In this document: piece after piece, positions 10,028 to 20,962 of the stretch
How the letters are laid out: every line of letters begins with the position of its first letter
Position numbering within the stretch: the stretch's first letter is position 1
Origin: Thelonectria olida
Taxonomy: Eukaryota; Ascomycota; Sordariomycetes; Hypocreales; Nectriaceae
NCBI GenBank assembly: GCA_020736575.1
Contig: JAGPYM010000011.1
Location: 62,001 to 126,000, forward strand
Direction: 5' to 3'
DNA: 64,000 nucleotides
Notes under the pieces: model-generated
Seen by the model: the letters and a program-made list of their open reading frames with translations, nothing else
The model's database searches: none
Told to the model about the DNA's origin: nothing
Position numbers and translations under genes: made by a program

Positions 10028-12152
10028 ATGAGCGCGCCACCATCCGGAAAGCCGAATGGCGTCCCCAGGAGCCAGAAGGCCAATCCCCTGAGGCCGATGC
10101 GCAAGCAGCCTCGCGGGAACCCTCTTGTCGCTTCTCGCAAACCCGCACCGAAGCCCGCCGCGCCGAAACCCGCCGCTCAGAATTGGCCCAAACCATCCAC
10201 AGAAGAGCTGCGAAGGATGTACGGTGGATGGTCTGAACCGCCTGCTCCAGGGCATAACGACATCCCCATCATGACGACGAAGAAAGCTTTGTTGAATGGC
10301 ATTCGCTATCACATGATGAAGTTTTCTCAGGCAAAGATGAGTGATAAGCCTATTGATCCCGTCGATCAGGACGAGTTTGCCCGCCCGGTTACCCTCCACC
10401 GACGTGACGCTCGACAACCCCCGCCTGGAAGAGCCCCAAAGGTGGAAGTTCCCGAACAGGTACCAGTCGATGAACAAGAGGCAGAAAGACTCGCGCAAGC
10501 CAAGGCGGAACGTGAAGCACAGCGAGCCGTCGACCAGGCCAAGATTGCCCCCGTCGCCAAGGATCTGAATCCCAAGCGACCCAAGAAGCAGAAGGAGGAA
10601 AAGACTAACTTCAATCGAGCCCCCAAGACGGCATCCGCCAAGAAGGAGTCCGACATCCGTTACGAGGAAGCGCTTCCATGGCACCTCGAGGATGCTGATG
10701 GAAAGAACGTGTGGGTTGGCAGCTACGTCGCCGCCCTCTCTGAAACAAATGTTGCTTTTATGATTGATCGGGCAGTCTTCCGCATGGTGCCTTTGGAGAA
10801 GTGGTACAGATTTACCGCAAAACCTCCCTTCCAGCCTTTCACAATTGATGAGGCCGAAAATCTCATGAATAAGAAGACCGACCCGGCCCGTTGGATTATG
10901 AAAGATGATGAGAGGCGGGCAGGTCAAGAGGACCTCGAAGCAACAAGACGAATGCTATACGGTCGTGGATCGATGATCAAGACCGAAAGTTCCACGTTCA
11001 GAGGATCTTCGAGATTGGAAAAACAAGAGCACGACGACATTGACATGTCAGGGGATGAGTTTCAGGACGACGACGATGCGCCTCTTTTCGAGCGCAACGA
11101 CGACGAGGATACCAAAGAGTCGAAGGAGCGCATTCGTCGTGAACAACTTGGTGCCAACCTCTTTGGTGATGGTGACGAACAGGAAGTCGACCGGGAGCTG
11201 AAAGAGCAATTGAAAGAGGAGCTCGAGCGCGCACGATTGGGCAAGGCAACCAAGAAAGCTCTGATCAAACGAGATCGAGAGGACATCTACGAAAGCGATG
11301 ATTCTGCAGAGAATCCTTGGAGCAGCTCAGTATGGATTTACCATATTCATGTAAAGTATTGGGTTGTACTAACTCAAGGCAGGACGAGGGAAGCTCCTCT
11401 GATGAAGACGAAGAGGAGAAGGACGAGAAGAAAGACGACGATGACAAAAAGGACGGAACAACCAAGGAAGCCGACGTCAAGGACAAGGATAAGGCTAAGG
11501 GCTTGAAGGGCGCGTCATCCTCCCAAGGCAAGAGCAAGTCTGACGGCTCAAAGAAGCCCAAGTCTCTTAAGCGATCGGGGTCTCCTGCGCTCTCCGAGTC
11601 TAGCGGCAACGAATCCCTGAGAAAGAAGCTCAAGAAAACGACAACTCCTGCGACAGGATCCCGCGCTGGTACTCCTCTGCCGCAATCCACTGTGCGACGA
11701 CCGAAGGTAGGAGGTGCCGGCTCTGGAAGTGACGGCGAGGCTACTGGCGGTGAAATGTCGGACGGAGCTGGTAAAAAGAAGAAGAAGTTGAAGCTTGTCA
11801 GCAACAGTGCTCGTGGAACGCCCTCGGCATCTCGGGCTGGTAGTCCCATTCCGAACCAAGGTGGTATGTATTCGGTCTATGTCACCCAGGTTGATGTGAT
11901 GCCTGGCTTTGTAAAGAAGCGTGCTAACTCAGCTTAATAGGTGCTTCACCTGGGCCCTCCGGCGCTGTCATTGAGGGGAGAGAGATCCTGGAACAGATTC
12001 CTCCTGGTGGCATTTCTATCAGTGACTTGATCAAACCATTCCAGGGACGTGTTGGTGACAAGCCAGGACAAATGCCCAAGGGCGAGTGGATTAAGCTGGT
12101 TAAGCAAATCTGTCAGTTTGGACCGGATAAGCTCCTGCGCCGTAAGATGTAA
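10028..12152 (+). CDS. TFG1: Transcription initiation factor TFIIF subunit alpha (RAP74/Tfg1)
   Basis: TFIIF alpha recruits RNA polymerase II to the promoter and works with the beta subunit in a dimerised triple barrel. Three exons, 10028-11329, 11383-11863 and 11941-12152, give 664 residues with introns of 53 and 77 bp. The N-terminal dimerisation part is seen as VWVGSYVAALSETNVAFMID and PLEKWYRFTAKPPFQPFTIDEAE. The middle is long, acidic and charged (DEDEEEKDEKKDDDDKKD), as in other RAP74 proteins. The last exon encodes the winged-helix domain (ISISDLIKPFQGR, then KGEWIKLVKQICQF and a basic end). I chose the ATG at 10028; an in-frame TTG 24 bp upstream is not a normal start. Nuclear location is inferred from function. 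Confidence 0.93.
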
Positions 12153-12476
12153 GAAGGGCAGCGTATGGGCCAACTTGCTGCGTGAAGCGAGTTGATGCGC
12201 CGAGTTTCTTTACTTTCTCTAGCGACAAGGCGATTCGCCTGGGGAGACATTTTGATATTGGGTTGAGTTGTATGGAGGATTAGTCTAGATATATCGGCGG
12301 CTTTGGGTGTTTGCTTTCACGATAGCCAAGAGCCATTCAAAAAATAAAGACCAAAAAATAACATGGAGGTCTTGCTAGTGGTTATAACTGAGTGCACCGT
12401 GGTGGTAATGGTTGATGCTTCATCTTCCAATAAAGCCTTATATGCTAGGGTATATTAATATCGTCCTGAAAACATT
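12153..12476. other. Convergent 3' UTR region of TFG1 and BUD13
   Basis: The two genes end tail to tail here. An AATAAA element sits near 12341-12350 on the plus strand, followed by an A/T-rich stretch, which fits polyadenylation of the TFIIF alpha transcript. No gene is visible. Confidence 0.5.
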
Positions 12477-13469
12477 CTAGTCGTCGTCCATCTGCCAAGA
12501 GTAGTCCAGCCCCTTGTTCCTCTCTCTCCTGTTGATGGCCTTGAACCTCTCCGCCTCAAACCCATTCCCTCGATCAACTCCATCCCATCGATATCCTGGC
12601 TTGATGCCATAACGGTTCGGCGGAGCGGCGCCTGTGTATACAGGTCTCCTCTTTGATTTCTTGCCTTTGCCTGCACCGTCCTTGGCCTTCTTCTCGGCCA
12701 AGAACTGCATCATCGGATCGTTCCACCGTTCCTGTTCCTTCAGTTCCTCGTTCATCTCCTCATCGTCGGCCGTTCGTGCAAACTTCATGAGTTTCGCATC
12801 CTCTAGTTGCTCGCGCCGTTTCTGTGCTGCTTGGACCTGCACGTCACCCTTGAGGGCATCTACGGCTGCTCGCTCCTTCTCTTCTGCAGCTGCAGCTGCG
12901 CGGCGCGCTTCGGCGCGCTTCATAGAGATGTCGATGCGTCGGCCGGTGGCATCTCGATATACTGTTTCCTGTTCTTTTGCCGATTTGCGATGGCGCTCAA
13001 AGTCTGCAAGCTCTTCTTGTTGACGACGTTTCAACTGCGCAGACACGGTAGCTGCGCTTTGGAGACCCGCGTGAGTCCCGTCACTCATTTTAGCCACGTT
13101 TCCTTCGTCTTCGACTACGGGCATCTCGTCGTCAGCGCCCATTGCAGCGTCATTTTCGGCTGCCGCTGAAGCGATGATGGCATCTGCGGCCGCCGCGCTG
13201 TCATCCTTTGGCGTGTCATTTTCCGCGTCGCCGATCGACTTCCAGTTGTTCTTTTTTGCTTTTCGAAAGTCGGCAGACTTCCCTGTCACCGTTACGGGCG
13301 CATCTTCGTCTTGATCGTCTTTTTTGGTATTTGCCCAGGTCGAGTCATCGTCGTCGGTGATGAGCAGACCAGCCGACTCTGCGCCGCGCTTGCGCTTTCG
13401 TTTTTTTGAGGGTTTAGGGTCTGCGACGAGGTATCTCTCTGCGAGGTAATTGTTAAGATCTGAGGGCAT
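12477..13469 (-). CDS. BUD13: Pre-mRNA-splicing factor Bud13/Cwc26
   Basis: One exon encodes 330 residues. The N terminus ([17 protein letters not shown]) and a basic KKRKRKRG patch are typical of fungal Cwc26. The conserved C-terminal Bud13 domain begins with [14 protein letters not shown] and ends with [20 protein letters not shown] and DYSWQMDDD, the most diagnostic part of the family. In between is an Ala/Glu-rich helical segment likely to form a coiled coil. Bud13 is a subunit of the RES complex, with Pml1 and Snu17/Ist3, which binds the activated spliceosome and promotes splicing and nuclear retention of unspliced pre-mRNA. Length agrees with fungal relatives. Confidence 0.93.
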   Translation of the reverse strand: MPSDLNNYLAERYLVADPKPSKKRKRKRGAESAGLLITDDDDSTWANTKKDDQDEDAPVTVTGKSADFRKAKKNNWKSIGDAENDTPKDDSAAAADAIIASAAAENDAAMGADDEMPVVEDEGNVAKMSDGTHAGLQSAATVSAQLKRRQQEELADFERHRKSAKEQETVYRDATGRRIDISMKRAEARRAAAAAEEKERAAVDALKGDVQVQAAQKRREQLEDAKLMKFARTADDEEMNEELKEQERWNDPMMQFLAEKKAKDGAGKGKKSKRRPVYTGAAPPNRYGIKPGYRWDGVDRGNGFEAERFKAINRRERNKGLDYSWQMDDD

Positions 13470-14121
13470 TGTGAGGCGGCGTGGGGGGGCTGAAGCGTAA
13501 AAGGGTGCTTCTGAAGGAGAGTCAAAGACGTCGAAGTCATGAAGCTCTAACCTTGCCGCGCATGCAGTTTATGCAGGTACCGAGATCTGGCATTTGGAGA
13601 GGTGACACAGATATGACACTTTTACCATAATAGTAGTCAGTTTTTATAGAATGAATTTAGGTGCTTAAAATTCAATAAAGAATTCAGAGAAATTAGCGCT
13701 CAATTATTCATTCTTTCTTTTCATTTTATCAAGAAAATGTTGTTGAGCTTCCATCACCTTCACCATCATGGCTCCTTCGACACCCCGTTACAGCGATGTG
13801 GGGACCCTGGCAGCCATGAGGTAAGAGCTCCTGCGAGAGGTAAATTAGGTACGTACCACAGCATCAGCGCCGGTCCAAAGCCCACTTCGTCGCCCGACTC
13901 CTCGAGAGATGATGCTTCAGCCAGTCCTGTTCTCTCTTTGTTTCTCTAGTTTTTAGCCTCGTCTCAACTACGACCTTCCTTACAATATCATGCACAGTCG
14001 TATCTCGATCTCGTCAATCGACTCTCTACCACCTTCCCCCTCTTGCGCCTCTTGAATCCCTGACCATCTCCTACCCTTCGCGGACCCTCGAACCAAACGA
14101 ACCTCCCCAAAAGCCGCCTTC
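13470..14121. other. Divergent intergenic region between BUD13 and TRS85
   Basis: This 652-bp stretch separates divergent start codons and should contain both promoters. An A/T-rich patch (13620-13740) lies in its middle, and the TRS85 side is pyrimidine-rich. No conserved ORF or RNA gene was recognised. Confidence 0.45.
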
Positions 14122-16422
14122 ATGCCACAACCTCTCCAAGATGAATCCCCGCCTACGGAACCGATCCAGGCATTGCCCATGGCGGCCTCGAGCATGAAGA
14201 TTCCCAAGACTCGGCACTCGACGTCAGTCCTTGATTCCTCTCCCATAACTATGTCCGACACTACTCTGCCTTTTCGCAGATCCAACCCCTCGGCGGCCTC
14301 TCTCTACGCTTCAACGCTCTCGCCCCCTGGCTCAAGATCCATTTCACCGGCTGGCCGCGGCTCACCCTCCCGAATCCTCTCAAACACGGTCTTCGATTCC
14401 CGGCAGCCCCGATCCCCTTCATCAACTGCCGGCGACAGCCAAACCGAGCCACTTAACCTAGTCCTAAAAGCCTACGTTCCGCATGTTGCCATATGCGCCT
14501 CCGATGACACTGAGGCCCTCATGGCCGAGAAAGGCTTTCAAAACGGGTTGTGGGAATTGCTGCGACCCTTTGGTGAGGATATCCAGGGCAAAATTACAAT
14601 TCGAGACAGCAATGGAATGAGCCGGGCGACTGAGGATTTCTCGATTCGATTTACGAGGTTTGGAGGCGATATCGAGCACCCAGATCCCAAAGTCTCTGGT
14701 CTGAAAAGCCTTCCACAAACCCAGAGTGGAAAGCAGGCAAGCACATCGAGGGACAAGCAACATCTAGCGGATGTCGAGGCTGTGGTCGATCAACACCTGT
14801 CATATGCCGAGGAATCATTTGGAGCGATGCCCGTCGGCGCCTTTGCAGGACTGGGCTCTGACGCTGAGGAGACGTCGCCGTACTATGCGCTGTATCTGCG
14901 ACGATTATTGTCAGGCCTACCAATTTCCCCCCACGAAACATTCTCGCACCCAGTCGCTTGTGTAATTGCTATTAGCTCTCGAAACGCGAATCCCATTGAA
15001 GAGCTCAGGAGGCTCTACACGGAAACTAGTCAGGGCGACAAGAAGCTTCCCGTGTGGGTGGATAGCGATTATCTCCGATACTATGTCCTAGTCCATGATG
15101 AAGAGAAGGATGACATTACTCGGTCGATGGGGCTTTTCGACCAAATGAAGCGGCATCTTGGTCTTCACTGCCATCTCTTGAGGCTAAGGAGCAGCCAAAG
15201 CGCAGAGACTGACGACGATAGTACACAACTTCCCCGCAGCGATTGGATGTCAGCGGCGGAGGAACTTGAGGACATACGACGGAGTCAGGACGAGGACTTT
15301 GAGGACCCTGCAAGATATATATTTGAATCCGATGTTACAGCCATTCGGACCTTTGTTCGCGAGATGGTAACGCAATCCATTGTTCCTACGATGGAAAGAC
15401 ATGTCTCTATATGGAACGACCAAGTTGCGTCACGGCGAAGAGGCATTACCGGACGTTTTATGAACCTGTCGAGGAAGTGGGCTTTTGGTGGCAGTTCTCG
15501 GTCCTCATCGAGCACCAGTAGCTCAAGGGACAACTACAACCTGGCGGGATTTTTCCCAGCCGAATCCCCAGAAGCTATCATGCGGAAGCTAGCTGACTAT
15601 GCGTTCATGCTACGGGATTGGAAACTGGCCCATTCGACGTACGATCTGTTGCGATCGGACTATAGCGACTCCAAAGCGTGGAAGCACCATGCCGCAGCAA
15701 ATGAGATGGCCGCTGCGACTCTGCTCATCATGCCACAACACCTGTCCTCCAAGAATCGTGCAGAGACGATCGATCAGATGCTGGAAGCCGCTTTCTATTC
15801 ATACAACACACGGTGCGTTGCTCCGTTTGGCGCCCTTCGAAGTCTCACTCTCGGGTTGGAGCTGCTGCGTCTACGAGGAGGGACGAGTGTCGATGACGCA
15901 GGGCGTTGGGGGATTCGACTTCTTGACTCGAAGATCTCGGGTAGCGTTGGGGACGCCCTCATGAAGGAGCGGTTGGGTGTGTGTTATGCGTCAAAGGCAG
16001 GCGTTGGAAGCTGGCACTGGGGATCGCGTCGTCGGAAGGCGGCGGCTTGGAGTGTTCTCGCTGCCGATGCCTGGCTTCAACAGTCCAAGCACATCCAAGC
16101 CCGACGGTGCCTTGACGACGCAAATAGACGATATGCATTGCTCCCACACAAGGATGCCATCCTCAAGTTTGAGGCCGCCGGTGACTTTATGTCCTCCCTC
16201 CAGAACAGCCTTGCCGAGAGTCCAGAAACTTCAGACATTGAAGATGGTGGTGATGAGAACGGCCTGGGTGTCGGCCACATTGACGAGGAAAGCGAGGCGT
16301 TGACGGATTTGCGATCAAGGCGGGCAAGCACAGTCGGAAGCATGGCGGGTCTGGAGACGGCGCCTTTGCACGGGACCACGGAAGAGGCATCAGACGGAGG
16401 CGTCCAGAAGGATTTTGATTAA
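14122..16422 (+). CDS. TRS85: TRAPP III complex subunit Trs85 (TRAPPC8-like)
   Basis: One exon encodes 766 residues. The core has the features of the Trs85/TRAPPC8 family: HVAICASDDTEALMAEKGF followed by NGLWELLRPFGEDIQGKITI, a downstream PVWVDSDYLRYYVLVHDEE segment, and the helical MRKLADYAFMLRDWKLAHST region. Trs85 distinguishes TRAPP III, the Ypt1/Rab1 exchange factor used in autophagy and ER-Golgi transport, and directs it to the pre-autophagosomal site. The first 100 residues are Ser/Pro-rich and probably disordered. The C terminus is acidic and low in complexity. No introns are needed. Confidence 0.9.
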   Translation: MPQPLQDESPPTEPIQALPMAASSMKIPKTRHSTSVLDSSPITMSDTTLPFRRSNPSAASLYASTLSPPGSRSISPAGRGSPSRILSNTVFDSRQPRSPSSTAGDSQTEPLNLVLKAYVPHVAICASDDTEALMAEKGFQNGLWELLRPFGEDIQGKITIRDSNGMSRATEDFSIRFTRFGGDIEHPDPKVSGLKSLPQTQSGKQASTSRDKQHLADVEAVVDQHLSYAEESFGAMPVGAFAGLGSDAEETSPYYALYLRRLLSGLPISPHETFSHPVACVIAISSRNANPIEELRRLYTETSQGDKKLPVWVDSDYLRYYVLVHDEEKDDITRSMGLFDQMKRHLGLHCHLLRLRSSQSAETDDDSTQLPRSDWMSAAEELEDIRRSQDEDFEDPARYIFESDVTAIRTFVREMVTQSIVPTMERHVSIWNDQVASRRRGITGRFMNLSRKWAFGGSSRSSSSTSSSRDNYNLAGFFPAESPEAIMRKLADYAFMLRDWKLAHSTYDLLRSDYSDSKAWKHHAAANEMAAATLLIMPQHLSSKNRAETIDQMLEAAFYSYNTRCVAPFGALRSLTLGLELLRLRGGTSVDDAGRWGIRLLDSKISGSVGDALMKERLGVCYASKAGVGSWHWGSRRRKAAAWSVLAADAWLQQSKHIQARRCLDDANRRYALLPHKDAILKFEAAGDFMSSLQNSLAESPETSDIEDGGDENGLGVGHIDEESEALTDLRSRRASTVGSMAGLETAPLHGTTEEASDGGVQKDFD

Positions 16423-17199
16423 TGGGGGAAAGAATGGGTTAATGAATGAATGCTCAAGGAGAAGATGACAACGAGGCCATTCCCAGCGATGTGATTTCCG
16501 GCCTCCAGGCATAGAAGTCCAAGAGGGCATTCCTGGAGCCCTTTTCATTATGGAAGGGCAGTTCCATTTCCCCCGGCATAGAGGGAGGGGATGACTTTGA
16601 AGGGGAGCGCGGGTATCTTTCTTGAGAATATTTATGAAGCATAGACATGATATATACAACGGTTAACTTGGAGTTTGAGTTGCTGTAATACCGTTGAAGC
16701 ATCCTGAAGCCTCGTTGTCTGAAGGTGTCATTGCAAGGAGGAAAAGATGCTTGGCAACTTGAGATCATGCCTGCGTTTCGCTCAGATGTAGCTTAATGTG
16801 TAAGAACATGGATCGGAGCATAGGCATCTCTTTATCCTTTTTCATCTCAATCCTTTGTCGTGGATCCTTTGTCATTGCATCTTGACTTCCCCCTGGAACT
16901 CCAGGATGACGGGCGCGCTAAAGCAGCCCTGAGGCGCTAAATCTTCTCTCCGTCGTCCCTGTGAACGGGCGCGGGCGTCCATCAACAAGAACCCGACCCC
17001 ACCACCAAGAAGAAAGCCCAGAAAGATACAAACACCCAGCCATCATTGATCATTCACTGTCTCTTTCCTGGGCAACCATCCAGTCTTGCACGACGAGCAT
17101 CCGATAACCGATCCATACTGCTTCACTTATACAATATCGAAATCACCCGTCTCTCCCAGCACCCACGCACGTGCGAGGGCACCTCTCCTGCGTGACATC
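16423..17199. other. Intergenic region with 3' UTR of TRS85 and promoter of CHM7-like gene
   Basis: About 780 bp lie between two plus-strand genes. The first part is A-rich and fits a 3' UTR; the last 300 bp are C/T-rich as in fungal promoters and 5' leaders. No coding or structural RNA signal was recognised. Confidence 0.45.
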
Positions 17200-18621
17200 A
17201 TGGGAGAGCTCGCCGACTACCTCATCAACAACGACCCCAGCTTTCGAAGGTATATCTGACAACTTATATCTCGACAATCCATATCTAACATTTCCTCCCC
17301 TGCCAGGTCACGGCTGCCAGCCCTCTACTCAGACTTCCGGCCTCAACGAACCCTCAACCCAGATGGCTACACCGCAAACGTCTCCGCTTGGCGTCACGCC
17401 CTCTCCAACCTTTCTTCACGTGGCCTCGTCTCCAATCGCGGATCGACGCCGAATCTCTTCGTCCTGGCTCTCGACAACACTCTCCTCTCATCTCTAGAAT
17501 GCAAAGAATTCGGTCAGCCACTAGCCCTTGGTACCGTTGTTCGCGAAGCCGCCGCCGAGCGAGAGTTCATCCCTCTACAAGACTTTCGCAAATCACAACA
17601 GAGCATTTACACCCGAACATGGTCGGGGCTGCCATGGACCGTCATGAGCTGGACTCTTCGTCAGCTTGGAGTTATCGATCCATCAAGAGGAGATGACAAG
17701 TTGCCCGTTGGCCAGTTCGTCGTGGTAAAGAACCTCGAGGCCGCGACCAAAGAGCTTAACAACCTAATGGCCGAGAAAGCCTCCCGCTTCGATCGAGTAT
17801 TCACAAAGGCGCAATTCCAAAAGGCATTCTCTGGTAGCCTCGTCAAGGGCCAGCACATATCGGACACGGATGTAGATGTCCTTCTCCAATTCCTATCGCG
17901 AGACAAGGGCGTCATCGAGTATGACGGACAAACCATACGTATCAAGGGATCAGGAGAACAAGGAGGAATCGCAGAGGAAGACTCCGCCATGGCGTCCCTC
18001 AAGGAGCTTACTGAGAGCCTAAAACACCAAACTGACCTCCTCAACAACCGCATCGACGAACTCGCCCGGCAAGCCAAGGACGCCGTCACCCGCAAGAACC
18101 GTGTCGCCGCGCTCGCCGCCCTCAAATCCAAAAAGACGGCCGAGGCTTCCCTCGCCACCCGCTACGCCACGCTCAACCAGCTCGAAGAACTTGCCGCCAG
18201 GATTGAAACGGCCGCCGATAACGTTCAGCTTGTCAAGGTCATGGAATCGTCCGGTGCCGCCCTCAAGAACCTCAACGCCCAAATCGGCGGAGCAGACCGT
18301 GTCGACGCCGTCATGGATCGCGTGCGCGAGCAGATGAGCGCTGCAGACGAGGTCGGCGCCATCCTGTCCGAAGCCACTGGTGCAGTTGTGGACGAAGCCG
18401 AGATCGACGACGAGCTCGAGGCTATGGAGGAAATGGAGCGCGAAAGGGAGGCCGAGGTCTTGCGAGAGAAGCAAGCTGCCGAGGGGGAGGCGCAGAAAGA
18501 GCAAGAAGCCAAGGAGGTGGCCGAGTTGCAGAAGAAGCTCGACGAACTGCCCGACGTGCCCATGGAGGAACCGGTGAAGTCGCCAACCTCGGAGACGGGC
18601 ATTGCGAACTTAGCTATTTGA
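17200..18621 (+). CDS. CHM7: ESCRT-III-like Snf7 family protein (Chm7/CHMP7)
   Basis: Two exons, 17200-17249 and 17307-18621, give 454 residues. The 57-bp intron has a GTATAT donor and CTGCCAG acceptor, and joins PSF to RSRLPALYSDFR. The N-terminal half (WRHALSNLSSRGLV, WTVMSWTLRQLGVID, GQFVVVKNLEAA) resembles the winged-helix ESCRT-II-like half of CHMP7. From about residue 250 the protein is a Snf7-type helical hairpin (LKELTESLKHQTDLLNNRIDE, then AARIETAADNVQLVKVMESS), with an acidic, coiled-coil C terminus containing EAEIDDELEAMEEME. Chm7 acts at the nuclear envelope with Heh1/LEM2 to seal membrane holes and monitor pore assembly. The fusion of both halves is what separates it from other ESCRT-III subunits. 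Confidence 0.85.
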
Positions 18622-18828
18622 TACTGACAAGGTGAGGCCTTGTCACCGGTCTGATGATGCATATTTAATTTACATGACTCAGGGAATATATACGGGGTTT
18701 GGCGGTTTCTGCCATTGATTGGGTCATTGAGACTTTGTACGTATTATATATAATTGCCTCCATCATGGTATCTCATTGAGCCATCCCATTCTATCGTAAC
18801 CATTGAGAGTATACTCCGCACACCGGTT

Positions 18829-20484
18829 TCATTGTCCACCCTGTGGTGGTTTATGTATGGCCCCTGAGCTGTTGGGGGGGACGCCGTCTGGTCTCCGGCG
18901 AGTGGACAAGCCTTGAATGGGCTCGTTGTTCCAGTTCGTTTCGTAGAATGAGGTCGGAAGGAGGTCCGGAAATGGAGGGGCCTGTCTTGATGAGCTGTAG
19001 AGATCACCTCCGTGATATGGGCTCCGGCCGACAGGCATGGGGTCAGGTGCCGGTGGTCCTCGCCAGTCCTCGCCGTTATTATGCCAGTGCCCTGGAAGAA
19101 TCGCAGGCATTGTGCTTGACGGTGGTGTAAAAGATTCTACCCGATCTTTATGCGTCCTCTCAGCTGCCCCCATAGTTGTGGGTGGTTGGTAAGTTGCATG
19201 GATGTGGTGTACGACTGGATCCCCATGTATAACTTGAATTTGTTTTGGTGGTGCTGGAGGATCACCTGTTTCATTCAGTGACGTTGGTGGTTCCCGTGAT
19301 GTCACTTGTTCGCTTGTGTAAGTTGCTGATGACGCAGTCAACAGCTCTGCGCAGTTCATTTCTGAAAGAGAACTGGATGGCGGTACCTCTGCGGTTCGCG
19401 ATGCCTCCTCTTCTGCTGCTTCCTTCTTGGCTTCTTCAGCCTTCTTCTTCGCCTCCAATCTGCTCTGTCTCGCATTTGCAATCAAGTCTTGAAAAGACGA
19501 GTTGTGCTTTGCTCCCCAAGCAGCCCCGTCGAATTCTTTGTCCTTGACCATTGGCTCCATTTGTGTCATTCTCCCCATCGTCAACGCTCGCCCGCCTTGC
19601 GTCCGTTCCCAGGCATCCAAATCATGTAATAGTTCGTTGCGTTTCCTAGGTCGTACCGAATCGCAATTCGCATTCCATATCGTGATCCATTCCTTGTGGC
19701 GACGCTCCAGTAGCATACGAGGACCTTGATTAGAAATTCCGAGATCTACTAGCTTTCGCCGAAGAGCAGCCTCTTTCAACATGGAGTAATTGAGCCCCGG
19801 GAGTCGTTCGAGAGATTTGGTCTGATGCGCTTGTCGTTGGCTAAAGGCGGCCGTCGAGGAACTAGAGGAAGCCTTTGGTTTTGGTTTTGGTTTTGATGGT
19901 GTCGGGCCTGTGCAAGATTCGAGATGCGCGAAGACTTGCCACTCCTTCATGCGGTTCTGGCAAACCGGACAAGGAACCAGGCCATCCTCTGGAACATACT
20001 CGTCCTCGTCTGGAACTTCCACAACTTCTTCCTCTTCGATTTCGATAGGATCGGCGGGGGCTTCTATTCGAGTTTTCCTCAGTCGAGCTGACGTCCGTAG
20101 CCGCTTGCCCTCCGGCGCATCACTGGTCTCGACCGATTCGTTTTCTGCTTTTCTCTTGGGCGCCGAACTTGCTTCATCTCGTCTGCGTGCCAGATCTAAT
20201 GTCGCTGTTCTTGCCTTCACGAATGCCTCAACTGTCTCTTCCATGGCCCAATTACTTCGGAGTCTCGGTTGCTGATCGGATGCGCGACAGAGAGGGCATT
20301 TGCCGTCGTTGGACAATGCCCTACGAATACATAGCGAGCAGAAAGTGTGGCAGCAGGATGTAATCATGGGTGTTTTATAGAAGTCCTTGCAGACTTCACA
20401 TCGCAGGGCGCTCTCGACGGCTGCAAGACCGGAGAGTGGCGTTGAAAGCCAGTCGGTTGAGTCGGGGACATCGATGTTGGCCAT
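18829..20484 (-). CDS. RAD18: Postreplication repair E3 ubiquitin ligase Rad18
   Basis: Rad18 with Rad6 monoubiquitinates PCNA at stalled forks and opens translesion synthesis. The 551-residue product has a C3HC4 RING finger (C29, C32, C44, H46, C49, C52, C63, C66), a UBZ4-type finger (C172, C175, H187, C191) and a SAP DNA-binding motif at about 233-267 (MLKEAALRRKLVDLGISNQG). These three domains in this order define the family. After the SAP region comes a Rad6-binding-like stretch (ANARQSRLEAKKKAEEAKKE). The last 170 residues are Pro/Ser-rich and not conserved; a small intron there cannot be excluded. It is head to head with the Pol32 gene. Confidence 0.94.
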   Translation of the reverse strand: MANIDVPDSTDWLSTPLSGLAAVESALRCEVCKDFYKTPMITSCCHTFCSLCIRRALSNDGKCPLCRASDQQPRLRSNWAMEETVEAFVKARTATLDLARRRDEASSAPKRKAENESVETSDAPEGKRLRTSARLRKTRIEAPADPIEIEEEEVVEVPDEDEYVPEDGLVPCPVCQNRMKEWQVFAHLESCTGPTPSKPKPKPKASSSSSTAAFSQRQAHQTKSLERLPGLNYSMLKEAALRRKLVDLGISNQGPRMLLERRHKEWITIWNANCDSVRPRKRNELLHDLDAWERTQGGRALTMGRMTQMEPMVKDKEFDGAAWGAKHNSSFQDLIANARQSRLEAKKKAEEAKKEAAEEEASRTAEVPPSSSLSEMNCAELLTASSATYTSEQVTSREPPTSLNETGDPPAPPKQIQVIHGDPVVHHIHATYQPPTTMGAAERTHKDRVESFTPPSSTMPAILPGHWHNNGEDWRGPPAPDPMPVGRSPYHGGDLYSSSRQAPPFPDLLPTSFYETNWNNEPIQGLSTRRRPDGVPPNSSGAIHKPPQGGQ

Positions 20485-20962
20485 CGGAAGGGAGGGTGAA
20501 AATTCAATGGTAAACAGAACGGGAGCTTAGGATTAATTTCGAGGGGTGGAAAGTATGCGCTCCATGTGACAGTCAGGGTGAGGTTTATGGACAAGGTCAA
20601 AGGGAATTGGGCGACGAATTCGCAGTACGAATATTCAGTCAAAGGCCCGTTGAGTCGCTGTTCCAAGAAACGTTGATCGCGCCTCGACGCGCTGCCTAGA
20701 GTACTTCTTGGTCCTTACTTTGGGGATATAGCGCCTATTCGAATATTTATTGGGAGAGAACGTTCTGAATATGCATATATCCACTACACAAGCTGGTGGC
20801 TTTCAGCCATGCCACGTGAGAGCGCGTCCACTCTACGCGTCCCCATGATGCCCTCTCACTGTAGCCACTTTAATTCGTGTTTCTCCCTATGCTCCCTTCG
20901 TACTGCCAGAACCTGACAAAACACTTCGTCTGAACTTTGTTTTCGTCTAGTTTCAATTCATC
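20485..20962. promoter_or_regulatory. Shared divergent promoter of RAD18 and POL32
   Basis: The 478 bp between the two start codons must serve both genes. It contains one ACGCGT hexamer at 20835-20840, the MluI cell-cycle box bound by the MBF complex at S-phase genes in yeasts, a related GCGCGT at 20822-20827, and a CACGTG E-box at 20813-20818. Sharing a promoter fits joint expression of two factors used in damage tolerance at replication forks. Function of the sites is inferred. Confidence 0.55.
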
